Positions 1-8,081 of a stretch of DNA of 64,000 nt are shown here, piece after piece. The stretch lies in NCBI RefSeq assembly GCF_029892065.1, contig NZ_CP120373.1, positions 868,001 to 932,000 of the forward strand, written 5' to 3'. The translations under genes and the position numbers were made by a program. How positions within the stretch are numbered: position 1 is the first letter of the stretch; every line of letters begins with the position of its first letter. Origin of the DNA: Sinorhizobium garamanticum (GTDB lineage: Bacteria; Pseudomonadota; Alphaproteobacteria; Rhizobiales; Rhizobiaceae). The notes under the pieces are model-generated. The model was given only the letters and a program-made list of their open reading frames with translations, had not been told where the DNA came from and ran no database searches.

Positions 1-856
1 AAGCCTTGATCCACTCGGAGACGACCCCGCCAAGGCCGAAAGGCAATGTTCCGCTCGGCCCGTCCCAATCCACCACCGGAAGGCCCTTCGGGACGTTGCG
101 GCTGGCGAGGAATGCCCTGATCTCCTCGTCGCCGCCCAGCGTATCGACGAGCCTGTCCTTCAGCGCCTGCCGCCCGGTGAAGATGCGGCCATCGGCAAGG
201 GCGAGGGCGTTCGGCCGCGGGATCTTGCGCCGTTCGGCCACAACATCGACGAACCAGCCGTAGCTGTCATCGATCATCGCCTGGATCATCGCCCTCGCCT
301 CCGCGCTCGGTGGATGGAAAGGAGAGGGTTCGGCCTTGAGCGGTCGCGATTTTATCGACTCGAGCGATACGCCGAGTTTGTCCATCAGGTTCTTGACCTG
401 CGGGTACTGGAAGATCACGCCGATCGAGCCGGTGATGGAGGTTTCTCCGGCGACGATGTGATCCCCGGCAAGCGCGATCATGTAACCGGCCGAGGCGGCT
501 AGCGTGCGGACGTCCGAAACGACCGGCTTCTTCGCGGCGACCTTGCGGATCGCCTTGTAGATGACCTCACCGCCATAGGTGGTGCCGCCCGGCGACGATA
601 CCGTCACGATGAGCGCCCTGACTGAATCGTTGTCGGCGATCCGCTCCAGGCGCTCGACCAGCTCCCGGTCGTCCTGGATCAAGCCCGATACGGCCACGCG
701 CGCAACGTGATGGCGCGCGCGCCCGGCCACCTCGGTCCAGCCCGAGAAGGCATAAAGCACGAGGCCCACGCCCACGAGGATGGCGGCAGCCGCCCAGCGC
801 CAGAAGCTCAACTTGCGGCGCAGGCTGCGACGATCGGCTATGGCAAGTTCGTCCAT
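1..856 (-). CDS. sppA: Signal peptide peptidase SppA (S49 serine protease), 3' end cut by window edge
   Basis: About 285 codons are visible and the gene runs off the left edge. It is a membrane-anchored protease thought to degrade cleaved signal peptides. The N-terminus has a basic stretch then a membrane segment (about residues 18-38). The body carries the S49 core: the SSPGG strand, the nucleophile motif LAASAGYM, the following TGSIGV loop, and a lysine in IKSRPLK that fits the catalytic base of short, single-domain SppA. The start is an ATG at 856 behind a GAGAGACC-like ribosome site. It is divergent from lptC across about 260 bp. Confidence 0.9.
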   Translation of the reverse strand, partial: MDELAIADRRSLRRKLSFWRWAAAAILVGVGLVLYAFSGWTEVAGRARHHVARVAVSGLIQDDRELVERLERIADNDSVRALIVTVSSPGGTTYGGEVIYKAIRKVAAKKPVVSDVRTLAASAGYMIALAGDHIVAGETSITGSIGVIFQYPQVKNLMDKLGVSLESIKSRPLKAEPSPFHPPSAEARAMIQAMIDDSYGWFVDVVAERRKIPRPNALALADGRIFTGRQALKDRLVDTLGGDEEIRAFLASRNVPKGLPVVDWDGPSGTLPFGLGGVVSEWIKA

Positions 857-907
857 GGGTCTCTCCGTTTTTCTTGCTCGAGGTTCTGTCAGTTTCCAAC
901 GGAACAT

Positions 908-978
908 GCTATCTGCGCGGGCCGCGGCAAATTAGATAGCGGCGGTTGACGGCCGTTAAAAGCCGCAACCGTTTTTTT
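908..978 (+). terminator. Orphan rho-independent terminator with a second upstream stem; candidate small RNA end
   Basis: CGGTTG-A-CGGC (943-953) pairs with GCCG-CAACCG (962-971): ten base pairs, one bulge and an 8-nt loop. Seven T follow at 972-978. This is a textbook intrinsic terminator for the + strand, yet no + strand gene ends upstream of it. A second inverted repeat, GCTATCT (908-914) with AGATAGC (934-940), sits just before it. The same DNA is also the likely promoter region of sppA on the other strand (TATCTA is a possible -10), so the upstream repeat may instead be a DNA site. Confidence 0.6.
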
Positions 979-1115
979 CGCAGCCTTTCAAAGTTTTTGT
1001 CGTTCCATTGTCGGACGACAGGAAAATAACCATATTCGCCGTGACTTACGCCATTGTATGTAAATGCGGATCCTCCGGGGCCGCCGAAGACTCAAGGGAA
1101 CCGACAGGCCTCTCC

Positions 1116-1784
1116 ATGCTGAACGAAGCACGATTCCCCGGAATCTTTGCAGATGCGGGCGCGACTTCTTCCGATGCCTATGCTTCGGCGGCGCGGCATT
1201 CTGCGCGGGTGAGACGCCTCAAGGTCCTCTTGCCGCTCGTCGCCAGCATCATAGCCATGATCTTCGTGGCCGTCTCCTTCGTGCGCGCCTTCCTGCCGGA
1301 AGAGCTGCAACTCGAGACGGCGACGATCGAGAACGGCAAGATCGTCATGCAGAATCCTGCGATCTCCGGTCGCAACAAGCAGGACATCAGCTATTCCATG
1401 AAAGCGCAGCGTGCGCTTCAGGACATCGCCAACCCGGACCTCATCACGCTCGAAACCATTCACGCCGAAATGCCGGTGAACGACACGTTGATCGCCACGG
1501 TGGATGCGGCAAGCGGAATCTATGATCGCGGCGCCAACACGCTCGATATGAACGCGCCGTTCACGATTTCCATGAATAATGGCGTCAACGCCGATTTTCA
1601 GTCGGCCTATCTGGACATCAATGCCGGCGAGATGGAAACGAAGCGCCCGATCGCGATCAGCATGAACGGCGGATCGATCATTGCGCAGACGCTGCGAATG
1701 ACAGATAAGGGACGTATTGTAACATTTGAAGGCATGGTCAAGGTCAATGTCGACCCGAGCACCATCCGCAAGAACGCAAAATAG
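1116..1784 (+). CDS. lptC: LPS export system periplasmic/inner-membrane bridge protein LptC
   Basis: 222 residues. LptC is the bitopic membrane protein that receives lipopolysaccharide from the LptBFG extractor and hands it to LptA. A single membrane segment lies at about residues 37-58, followed by a periplasmic beta-jellyroll region (repeated short strands, for example GIYDRGANTL and GEMETKRPI) typical of the LptC/DUF1239 family. A longer in-frame reading from a TTG at 1008 exists, but the ATG at 1116 gives the normal family length and follows AAGGGAACCGACAGG. It is first in lptC-lptA-lptB; lptA starts 14 bp after the stop. Confidence 0.88.
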   Translation: MLNEARFPGIFADAGATSSDAYASAARHSARVRRLKVLLPLVASIIAMIFVAVSFVRAFLPEELQLETATIENGKIVMQNPAISGRNKQDISYSMKAQRALQDIANPDLITLETIHAEMPVNDTLIATVDAASGIYDRGANTLDMNAPFTISMNNGVNADFQSAYLDINAGEMETKRPIAISMNGGSIIAQTLRMTDKGRIVTFEGMVKVNVDPSTIRKNAK

Positions 1785-1798
1785 GACCTGGTGCACCC

Positions 1799-2362
1799 AT
1801 GTCGGTCAAACCTGCCGTGTTTTTTAGAATTTCAGCCAGTCTCGCTGTGGCCGGGCTCGGTGCGTTGATGATTGTCACCAGCGCTTCGGCACAGGCAACC
1901 TCCAGTCGGATGAGGGGCATTCAGCTTTCGAACGACAAGCCGATCCAGATCGAGAGCGACAAGCTCGAGATCAAGGATCCCGAGAGCAAGGCGATCTTCA
2001 CCGGCAACGTGAAGGTCGTCCAGGGCACGACTACGCTGCAGGCGGGCAACATGACCGTCTTTTACAAGACGGAAGGCGGCGCCACGGTGACGAGCGGCAA
2101 TGCCGATATCGACCGGATCGAAGTCAGTAACAAGGTGTTCCTCAGTTCTGGAGCGCAGCAGGCGACGGGCGACAGCGGCCTTGTCAACATGACCGAGCAG
2201 ACGATCGTGCTCAAGGGCGAGAAGGTGGTCCTGTCGGAAGGCAAGAACGTCTTCGTCGGCTGCCAGTTGAACGTACAGATGGATACGGGCGAAGCACAAC
2301 TCGAGGCCTGCGGCGGCCGCGTGCAGATTCAACTTGACCCGCAGTCCCGCAAGCAGAACTGA
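1799..2362 (+). CDS. lptA: LPS transport periplasmic protein LptA (OstA-like)
   Basis: 187 residues with an N-terminal signal peptide (hydrophobic core about 11-27, cleavage likely near SASAQA). The mature part contains the OstA-like pattern: QIESDKLEIKDPESKAIFTG, then alternating short strands such as VKVVQGTTTLQAGNM. LptA polymerises into the bridge carrying lipopolysaccharide across the periplasm. It lies between lptC and lptB with gaps under 15 bp, so one transcript is likely. The length is normal for rhizobia. Confidence 0.9.
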   Translation: MSVKPAVFFRISASLAVAGLGALMIVTSASAQATSSRMRGIQLSNDKPIQIESDKLEIKDPESKAIFTGNVKVVQGTTTLQAGNMTVFYKTEGGATVTSGNADIDRIEVSNKVFLSSGAQQATGDSGLVNMTEQTIVLKGEKVVLSEGKNVFVGCQLNVQMDTGEAQLEACGGRVQIQLDPQSRKQN

Positions 2363-2374
2363 TGTAGACAGCTC

Positions 2375-3187
2375 GTGCAGATTCCTTTTCTTCACAAACG
2401 CAAACGGGTCAAAAAGCCGTCGGCGAACCCCGGTACCGTTCATGCGGTCGACAAGGCGCGCTACGACGGCACCCTGATCGCACGCGGTTTGACGAAAACC
2501 TATCGTTCGCGCTGCGTCGTCAACGGGGTCTCGCTCGTCGTGCGCCGCGGCGAAGCTGTCGGCCTGCTCGGTCCGAACGGCGCCGGCAAGACGACCTGCT
2601 TCTACATGATTACCGGCCTTGTGCCGGTCGACGAGGGCTCGATCGAGATCAACGGCAACGACGTCACGACGATGCCGATGTACCGCCGGGCCCGCCTCGG
2701 CGTCGGCTATCTGCCGCAGGAAGCGTCGATCTTCCGCGGTCTGACGGTCGAGGAAAACATCCGCGCAGTGCTGGAGGTCCACGACGAGAACCTCGACCGG
2801 CGCGAAAGCAAGCTCGACGACCTGCTTGGCGAATTTTCGATCACGCACTTACGCAAATCGCCCGCCATCGCTCTTTCCGGCGGCGAGCGCCGGCGCCTGG
2901 AAATCGCGCGGGCGCTTGCCACCGATCCGACCTTCATGCTGCTCGACGAGCCTTTCGCAGGCGTCGACCCGATCTCGGTCGCCGACATCCAGGCGCTCGT
3001 GCGACACCTGACCTCGCGCGGCATTGGTGTCCTCATCACCGATCACAATGTCCGCGAGACCCTAGGTCTCATCGACCGGGCCTACATCATCCATGCCGGC
3101 GAAGTTCTGACGCACGGCCGCGCCAACGACATCGTTACCAACCCGGATGTCCGCCGGCTCTATCTCGGCGATAATTTCAGCCTGTAG
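2375..3187 (+). CDS. lptB: LPS export ABC transporter ATP-binding protein LptB
   Basis: 270 residues, the cytoplasmic ATPase powering lipopolysaccharide extraction. The full ABC set is visible: Walker A GPNGAGKTT (66-74), signature LSGGE (167-171), Walker B MLLDEP (188-193) and the switch histidine in ITDHN (H224). The GTG start at 2375 gives about 30 extra residues before the ABC core (basic, KRKRVKK); a shorter form is possible. The gene sits directly upstream of rpoN, the arrangement once annotated as 'ORF1 of the rpoN locus' in rhizobia and other proteobacteria. LptF and LptG are not in the window. Confidence 0.94.
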   Translation: MQIPFLHKRKRVKKPSANPGTVHAVDKARYDGTLIARGLTKTYRSRCVVNGVSLVVRRGEAVGLLGPNGAGKTTCFYMITGLVPVDEGSIEINGNDVTTMPMYRRARLGVGYLPQEASIFRGLTVEENIRAVLEVHDENLDRRESKLDDLLGEFSITHLRKSPAIALSGGERRRLEIARALATDPTFMLLDEPFAGVDPISVADIQALVRHLTSRGIGVLITDHNVRETLGLIDRAYIIHAGEVLTHGRANDIVTNPDVRRLYLGDNFSL

Positions 3188-3193
3188 GCGACA

Positions 3194-3224
3194 TTGCGGG
3201 CGAATCCGCTGCTTCCGCCCGCAA
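3194..3224 (+). terminator. Perfect 9-bp stem-loop after lptB
   Basis: TTGCGGGCG (3194-3202) pairs perfectly with CGCCCGCAA (3216-3224) across a 13-nt loop, starting 7 bp after the lptB stop. No T run follows, so it may slow or protect the 3' end rather than terminate. A TTGACC (3230-3235), with an AT-rich stretch 17 nt later, could be the rpoN promoter just behind it. Confidence 0.45.
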
Positions 3225-3339
3225 GCGCGCTTGACCAAAACTCCTTAATAAGCAATTTTTGGGCCAACTAATAAAAAGGCCTGTCTGGACCACCTGGCGA
3301 CACGGCCTTCGGAGATCGTGACGGGGGTTACGCGCCAGC

Positions 3340-4896
3340 ATGGCTTTGTCCGCCAGCCTATATCTGCGCCAGTCTCAGTCGCTGGTGATGACGCCGCAAC
3401 TGATGCAGTCGATCCAACTGCTTCAGATGACCCACCTTGAGCTCAATCAGTTCATCGCCCAGGAAGTCGAAAAAAACCCGCTGCTCGAATTTCAGGCGGG
3501 CGACGAGACGATCACGGACCACGATCGCTCCGCACACGAGGATCCCGCACTCGCATCCGGCGAGGCGGCGCCGGATGAGGTTGCCGGCCAGGGCGACCTT
3601 TACGATAGCGCGACGTCGAGCCCGGGCGAGAGGCTCAGCGAACAGCTCGACGCCGATTTCGCCAACGTCTTTCCGGACGACACGCCACCGCAACGCGCCG
3701 ATGCGCCGGAACTGCTCGGTCAATGGAAGTCGATGCCCGGCGGCGAAGGTGACAGCAGCGAGGACTACGAACTCGACGATTTCGTCGCCGGCCGAAAAAC
3801 CTTGAGGGACGTTCTCCTGGAACAGCTGCCCCTCGCGCTGACCGCCCCCGGCGACCGGCTTATCGCGCAGCACCTTATCGACCAGCTTGACGGGGCAGGT
3901 TACCTTCACGCAGACCTCGACGATACGGCGGCCAGGCTCGGCACGGCCAGCGAAGATGTGATGCGCGTGCTCCTCAGCCTACAGCAATTCGACCCCCCCG
4001 GTGTCTTCGCACGCACGCTCAGCGAATGCCTTGCCATCCAGTTGCGCGCACGCGATCGTTTCGATCCGGCGATGGAGGCGTTGATCGACAATCTCGAACT
4101 ACTGGCACGCCGCGACTTTGCAAGCCTCAAAAAGATCTGCGGCGTCGACGAGGAAGATCTCGTCGATATGCTTGCCGAAATCCGCAAGCTCGATCCGAAG
4201 CCCGGCACCAGCTTCGATACGAGCGTCATCGAGGCGATCGTTCCGGACGTCGTCGTGCGTGCCGGGCCTGATGGAAGCTGGCTGGTCGAACTCAATCCCG
4301 ACGCCCTGCCCCGGGTTCTCGTCAACCACGACTATTTTGCCGTGATCTCGCGCGGAACCCGGAAGAACAGCGCCGACCAGGCTTTTCTCAGTGATTGCCT
4401 GCAAAATGCCAACTGGCTGACGCGCAGTCTCGACCAAAGGGCCCGCACGATCATGAAGGTGGCGAGCGAGATCGTCCGCCAGCAGGACGCCTTTCTCGTC
4501 AACGGTGTCGATCATCTTCGCCCGCTCAATCTCAGGATGGTCGCCGACGCGATCAAGATGCATGAATCGACCGTCAGCCGCGTCACCTCGAACAAGTACA
4601 TGCTGACGCCGCGTGGGCTTTTCGAATTGAAATACTTCTTCACCGTCTCGATCGGCTCGGCCGAGAACGGCGACGCCCATTCGGCGGAATCCGTTCGTCA
4701 CCGCATCCGCACCATGATCCAGCAGGAGAGCGCACACGCGGTGCTTTCCGACGACGACATCGTCGATCTGCTCAAGCAGTCCGGCGTCGACATAGCCCGG
4801 CGCACTGTGGCCAAATATCGCGAGGCGATGAATATCCCCTCCTCGGTCCGGCGGCGCCGTGAAAAGCGAGCGCTTGCCAAGGCGGCCGGCTTTTAG
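3340..4896 (+). CDS. rpoN: RNA polymerase sigma-54 factor RpoN
   Basis: 518 residues. Sigma-54 directs polymerase to -24/-12 promoters and needs an AAA+ enhancer-binding protein; in rhizobia it drives nitrogen, C4-dicarboxylate and fixation genes. Region I is evident in the first 50 residues (glutamine/leucine-rich, LYLRQSQSLVMTPQLMQSI and EVEKNPLLE). Region II is acidic (about 55-140). The core-binding and helix-turn-helix parts follow, and the RpoN box ARRTVAKYRE is at 486-495 near the C-terminus. The gene is full length. It lies in the conserved lptB-rpoN-hpf-ptsN order, which ties nitrogen sigma factor to the nitrogen PTS. Confidence 0.97.
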   Translation: MALSASLYLRQSQSLVMTPQLMQSIQLLQMTHLELNQFIAQEVEKNPLLEFQAGDETITDHDRSAHEDPALASGEAAPDEVAGQGDLYDSATSSPGERLSEQLDADFANVFPDDTPPQRADAPELLGQWKSMPGGEGDSSEDYELDDFVAGRKTLRDVLLEQLPLALTAPGDRLIAQHLIDQLDGAGYLHADLDDTAARLGTASEDVMRVLLSLQQFDPPGVFARTLSECLAIQLRARDRFDPAMEALIDNLELLARRDFASLKKICGVDEEDLVDMLAEIRKLDPKPGTSFDTSVIEAIVPDVVVRAGPDGSWLVELNPDALPRVLVNHDYFAVISRGTRKNSADQAFLSDCLQNANWLTRSLDQRARTIMKVASEIVRQQDAFLVNGVDHLRPLNLRMVADAIKMHESTVSRVTSNKYMLTPRGLFELKYFFTVSIGSAENGDAHSAESVRHRIRTMIQQESAHAVLSDDDIVDLLKQSGVDIARRTVAKYREAMNIPSSVRRRREKRALAKAAGF

Positions 4897-5119
4897 AGCG
4901 CCTTTTGCCCGCGAATGCGGATTTTTTGCGACCCGCAATTGACTCCCTGCGAGACAAGCGATATGAGCGCGCCGCAATTGCCGAGGACCTACTCCACTTC
5001 GGCGGTTCCCGAGCGGCCGATCCGCGGTGCAGATGCGCCGCCCTTGCGTGAAAAGCTTGGATGACGAAGGCGCTTGGAATAGACTGGACGCGCAAATCAC
5101 GAACGAGAGAGGAAACTCC

Positions 5120-5692
5120 ATGAGTGTGCGTGTATCCGGCAAACATATGGAAATCGGCGATTCGTTCCGCGCCCGAATCGGGGAGCAGATCGACCAAGCG
5201 GTTACCAAATATTTCGATGGAGGATATTCAAGCCAGGTCACTGTGGAAAAGTCTGGATCGCGTTTCAGCGCCGACTGCAAACTTCATCTCGACACGGGCG
5301 TGGTATTGCAGGCGAATGGCCAGGCGAATGAGCCGCAGGCGGCCTTTGATGCGGCATCGGATCGGATCGAGAAGCGGCTCCGGCGCTACAAGCGTAAGCT
5401 CAAGGATCACCACAACGGCAACGGACAGAATGCCGCGGAAGTGGCCTACACGGTGATGGACTCGGTGCCTGACGTGGACGAAGAGGTCCCGGAGGACTAT
5501 GCACCAACCATCGTTGCGGAAAGCACGAAACAGTTGAGGACGATGTCCGTCGCGACCGCCGTCATGGCACTCGACATGACGGACGAACCGGTGCTGATGT
5601 TCCGCAGCCCCGGCAAGGAAGACCTGAACATCGTCTATCGGCGTAACGATGGAAATATTGGCTGGATTGACGCCGCCAATATCAAGGCATGA
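5120..5692 (+). CDS. hpf: Long-form ribosome hibernation promoting factor (HPF/RaiA)
   Basis: 190 residues. An N-terminal S30AE domain (about 1-100, including HMEIGDSFRARI and the basic RRYKRKLKDHH) binds the small-subunit decoding site. A C-terminal S30AE_C domain (about 130-188, with DEPVLMFRSP and DGNIGWID) dimerises ribosomes into 100S particles. The ATG at 5120 follows GAGAGAGGAAACTCC. An upstream in-frame start at 5027 would add an unrelated tail and is not favoured. This is the former 'ORF downstream of rpoN', once called a sigma-54 modulation protein because of its location. Confidence 0.95.
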   Translation: MSVRVSGKHMEIGDSFRARIGEQIDQAVTKYFDGGYSSQVTVEKSGSRFSADCKLHLDTGVVLQANGQANEPQAAFDAASDRIEKRLRRYKRKLKDHHNGNGQNAAEVAYTVMDSVPDVDEEVPEDYAPTIVAESTKQLRTMSVATAVMALDMTDEPVLMFRSPGKEDLNIVYRRNDGNIGWIDAANIKA

Positions 5693-5700
5693 GTGGGACA

Positions 5701-5729
5701 GGGGAATGTCGGGGAAGCCGGCATTCCCC
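5701..5729 (+). other. Stem-loop after hpf
   Basis: GGGGAATG (5701-5708) pairs with CATTCCCC (5722-5729) a few bases after the hpf stop. There is no T run, so it may serve as an mRNA 3' stabiliser or weak terminator separating hpf from ptsN. Confidence 0.4.
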
Positions 5730-5799
5730 CGCCGCTCAGATCCGCGGACAGCCGGAAAAGCCCGACTTTTCTGTGCATGGTAACCGCCAATATAAAGAT

Positions 5800-5848
5800 G
5801 GTTAGAGCCATCAAGACACATTTGTGATGATGTTGTCAGGCTCTAACC
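5800..5848 (+). promoter_or_regulatory. 10-bp inverted repeat in the ptsN leader
   Basis: GGTTAGAGCC (5800-5809) and GGCTCTAACC (5839-5848) are perfect inverted copies 29 nt apart. A TATAAA at 5791-5796 is a good -10, which would place the transcript start at about 5803, so the message would begin with this stem. The ribosome site CGAGGA lies 7 bp before the ptsN ATG and just outside the stem. It could be an RNA structure controlling translation or stability, or a DNA operator over the start site. Confidence 0.5.
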
Positions 5849-5867
5849 GGCGAACGAGGACAAAAGA

Positions 5868-6332
5868 ATGGCATTGGCAGGTTTGCTGCATCAAAATGCA
5901 ATTATCCCGGCCATGAGGGCCAACTCGAAAAAACAACTCCTTCAGGAATTGGCGGCAAAAGCATCCAAACTTACCGGACTTCCGGAGCGTGACATCTTCG
6001 ACGTCATTCTCCAGCGGGAACGGCTCGGTTCCACCGGCGTCGGCAACGGCATCGCCATTCCGCACGGAAAGCTCAACAACCTTCCCTCGATTGTCGGCAT
6101 CTTCGCGCGACTCGACACGCCCGTCGACTTCGAGGCGCTGGACGACCAGCCGGTCGATCTCGTATTCCTGCTGCTGGCGCCCGAAGGTGCCGGTGCCGAT
6201 CATCTGAAGGCGCTGTCACGCATTGCCCGCGTGCTTCGCGATCACGACATGGTCGCAAAGATCAGGGCGAGCGATTCCGCCAGCGCGATCTACACGCTGC
6301 TCAACGACGACACGACCTCGCACGCGGCGTGA
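5868..6332 (+). CDS. ptsN: Nitrogen-related PTS enzyme IIA (EIIA-Ntr)
   Basis: 154 residues, a PTS EIIA type-2 domain. It is the last phosphate acceptor of the regulatory PTS-Ntr chain (PtsP to NPr to PtsN); no sugar transport is implied. The phosphorylatable histidine is H66 in GIAIPHGK, and GSTGVGNG precedes it as in known PtsN proteins. In its family it interacts with potassium uptake, stringent response and ABC transport regulators. It ends only 10 bp from the convergent LuxR-type gene. Confidence 0.95.
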   Translation: MALAGLLHQNAIIPAMRANSKKQLLQELAAKASKLTGLPERDIFDVILQRERLGSTGVGNGIAIPHGKLNNLPSIVGIFARLDTPVDFEALDDQPVDLVFLLLAPEGAGADHLKALSRIARVLRDHDMVAKIRASDSASAIYTLLNDDTTSHAA

Positions 6333-6342
6333 ACGGCCGCCG

Positions 6343-7152
6343 TCAATAAAGCTGACGGCGATTCAAATGATCGATGAAAATCCGGAACAATGCGCCTTGG
6401 CCGGAAATGCCGAGGCGACGATAAATGTTCTTGCGGTGGATCCGAACCGTGCCTTCGGCGATGTTCATCGTCCTTCCGATCGAAAGGTTGCTGTGGCCGC
6501 GCAGGATCAGCCGGACGATCTTGCGCTGTTGCCCGGTGAGTCGGTCGGCGCAAAGACTGTCGAAGGCCCCCTCCATGGCATCGGATCCGTTTCCTGTCGC
6601 GCTCGCGACCGCCATGCCCCTTTGACGCCAGTTCGACCGGATCGCCTCACGCACGATCGGTTCGTAGAGCCTCAGCCGCTCCAGTTCCTGATCACTGAAC
6701 GGCGCACCATCGCGGCAGCGCATCAGTGAATAGGTCGCCTGCATCGCCTCCTCGAGCGGAACGACGAATCCCACTTCCTCGATCAGTGATCCGGACTCCA
6801 TAGACACGCAGGGATGGACCTCGCTCGACGACGAAAAGTTCGACTGGAAGAATTGGTCGGGCGCGAGCTCTCGCATCCGCCACAGACCTGCCGGCTGGCC
6901 GTTGTTGCAGGCGACGTAGAACGGATCGAGCAGATAGGCGCCGCCAAGATAGGCCTTCAACGCTTGCGGCGAGACGCCATGCGTGTAGCCGTCGTGCAGC
7001 AGGATCGGGCGGGCATCGTAGGGAAAGGCGAAAACGACCGACAGGTCGAAGGGGGCAACCGCGCGCAGCATGGCGTCGAGTGCGGCGCCGAAATCGGGCG
7101 TGCCGATAAACCTGATCATCGTGGAAATGTCTGCCGATTCCCTTGCCAGCAT
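6343..7152 (-). CDS. LuxR-type helix-turn-helix transcriptional regulator
   Basis: 269 residues. The C-terminus (about 205-265) is a clear LuxR/GerE DNA-binding domain: LTGQQRKIVRLILRGHSN, then the recognition-helix region TMNIAEGTVRIHRKNIYRRL. The N-terminal 190 residues match no domain I can name with confidence; I do not see the usual acyl-homoserine-lactone pocket residues. There is no luxI-type synthase nearby. It is divergent from the SDR/oxidase pair at 7297-9317, its most likely target. An internal ATG at 7116 is an alternative start. Confidence 0.75.
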   Translation of the reverse strand: MLARESADISTMIRFIGTPDFGAALDAMLRAVAPFDLSVVFAFPYDARPILLHDGYTHGVSPQALKAYLGGAYLLDPFYVACNNGQPAGLWRMRELAPDQFFQSNFSSSSEVHPCVSMESGSLIEEVGFVVPLEEAMQATYSLMRCRDGAPFSDQELERLRLYEPIVREAIRSNWRQRGMAVASATGNGSDAMEGAFDSLCADRLTGQQRKIVRLILRGHSNLSIGRTMNIAEGTVRIHRKNIYRRLGISGQGALFRIFIDHLNRRQLY

Positions 7153-7296
7153 TGCTTCAAGCGTTCCCCTTCGCCGTATCCCCCATGGGATATCGACAGC
7201 CCCTGCTTCGTCAACAATAATTCCCGGAACATGCGATAATGGCCTGCTGCATACAGTGGGCCTTTTGGCCTCAAACGGGCGAAAAGGGGAAGCGTG

Positions 7297-8064
7297 ATGG
7301 CAGGCAGGCTTTCGGGCAAGATTGCGCTTATCAGCGGCGGCGCCGGCGGATGCGGGCTGGCGGCGTCACAACTCTTCGCCCGCGAGGGCGCCAAGGTCGG
7401 CATCGTCGACCTGCCGAAGAGCAAGGGCGAAGAGGTCGCGGCAGCCATCCGCGCCGAGGGCGGCGAAGCGGTCTTCGCCGCTGCCGATGTTTCGGTGTCG
7501 GCCGAGGTCACCGCCGCGGTCAATACCGTGGAGAGCGCCTTCGGCCCGATCACCGTGCTCTTCAACCACGCCGGTATCCTTGCGGTCGGGCCGTTCCTCG
7601 AAACACAAGAGGAGGAGTGGGATCGGCTGATGGCGGTGAACGTGAAGAGCATGTTCCTGATGACCAGGGCGGTTCTCCCCGGCATGCTCAAGGCGGGGGG
7701 CGGCAGCATCATCTGCACCTCGTCGATTTCCGCCGTCGCCGCGACTCCGATGGAGGTGCTGTATGACACCACCAAGGGCGCCTGCCACATGTTCGCCCGT
7801 GCGATCGCCGTCGAATTCCGCGACCGGGGCATCCGCTGCAACGCCGTCTGCCCCGGCTTCATCGCGACCGACCACGGCAAGCGCGAGATCGCCGGCCTGA
7901 GCAAATACGGCGTTGACGTGTCCGACGCGGCGATCGCCGCCCAGCAGGGGCGAATGTGCGACCCGATGGAGGTCGCCAACGCTGCCCTGTTCCTCGCAAG
8001 CGACGAGGCGAGCTTCGTCAACGGTACGCATCTGTTCGTCGACAATTGCTTCACGGCAGTCTGA
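7297..8064 (+). CDS. Short-chain dehydrogenase/reductase (SDR)
   Basis: 255 residues, a classical SDR. A Rossmann motif appears near the N-terminus (SGGAGGCG in place of the usual TGxxxGIG), then NHAGI after strand 4, the catalytic serine region STSSISA-like (CTSSIS), and the Y-x3-K pair in YDTTK. It ends with FVNGTHLFVDN, the normal SDR tail. It oxidises or reduces an unidentified alcohol/ketone with NAD(P). The next gene, 17 bp downstream, encodes an aldonolactone-oxidase-like flavoprotein, so a sugar or polyol substrate is plausible. Confidence 0.85.
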   Translation: MAGRLSGKIALISGGAGGCGLAASQLFAREGAKVGIVDLPKSKGEEVAAAIRAEGGEAVFAAADVSVSAEVTAAVNTVESAFGPITVLFNHAGILAVGPFLETQEEEWDRLMAVNVKSMFLMTRAVLPGMLKAGGGSIICTSSISAVAATPMEVLYDTTKGACHMFARAIAVEFRDRGIRCNAVCPGFIATDHGKREIAGLSKYGVDVSDAAIAAQQGRMCDPMEVANAALFLASDEASFVNGTHLFVDNCFTAV

Positions 8065-8081
8065 AAGAGGGGGAGACAGGA

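Noticed and set aside
567..899. Minus-strand open frame overlapping the start of sppA
   Set aside because: It is a shifted frame; the true sppA frame starts at 856 and runs off the window edge, with SppA motifs.
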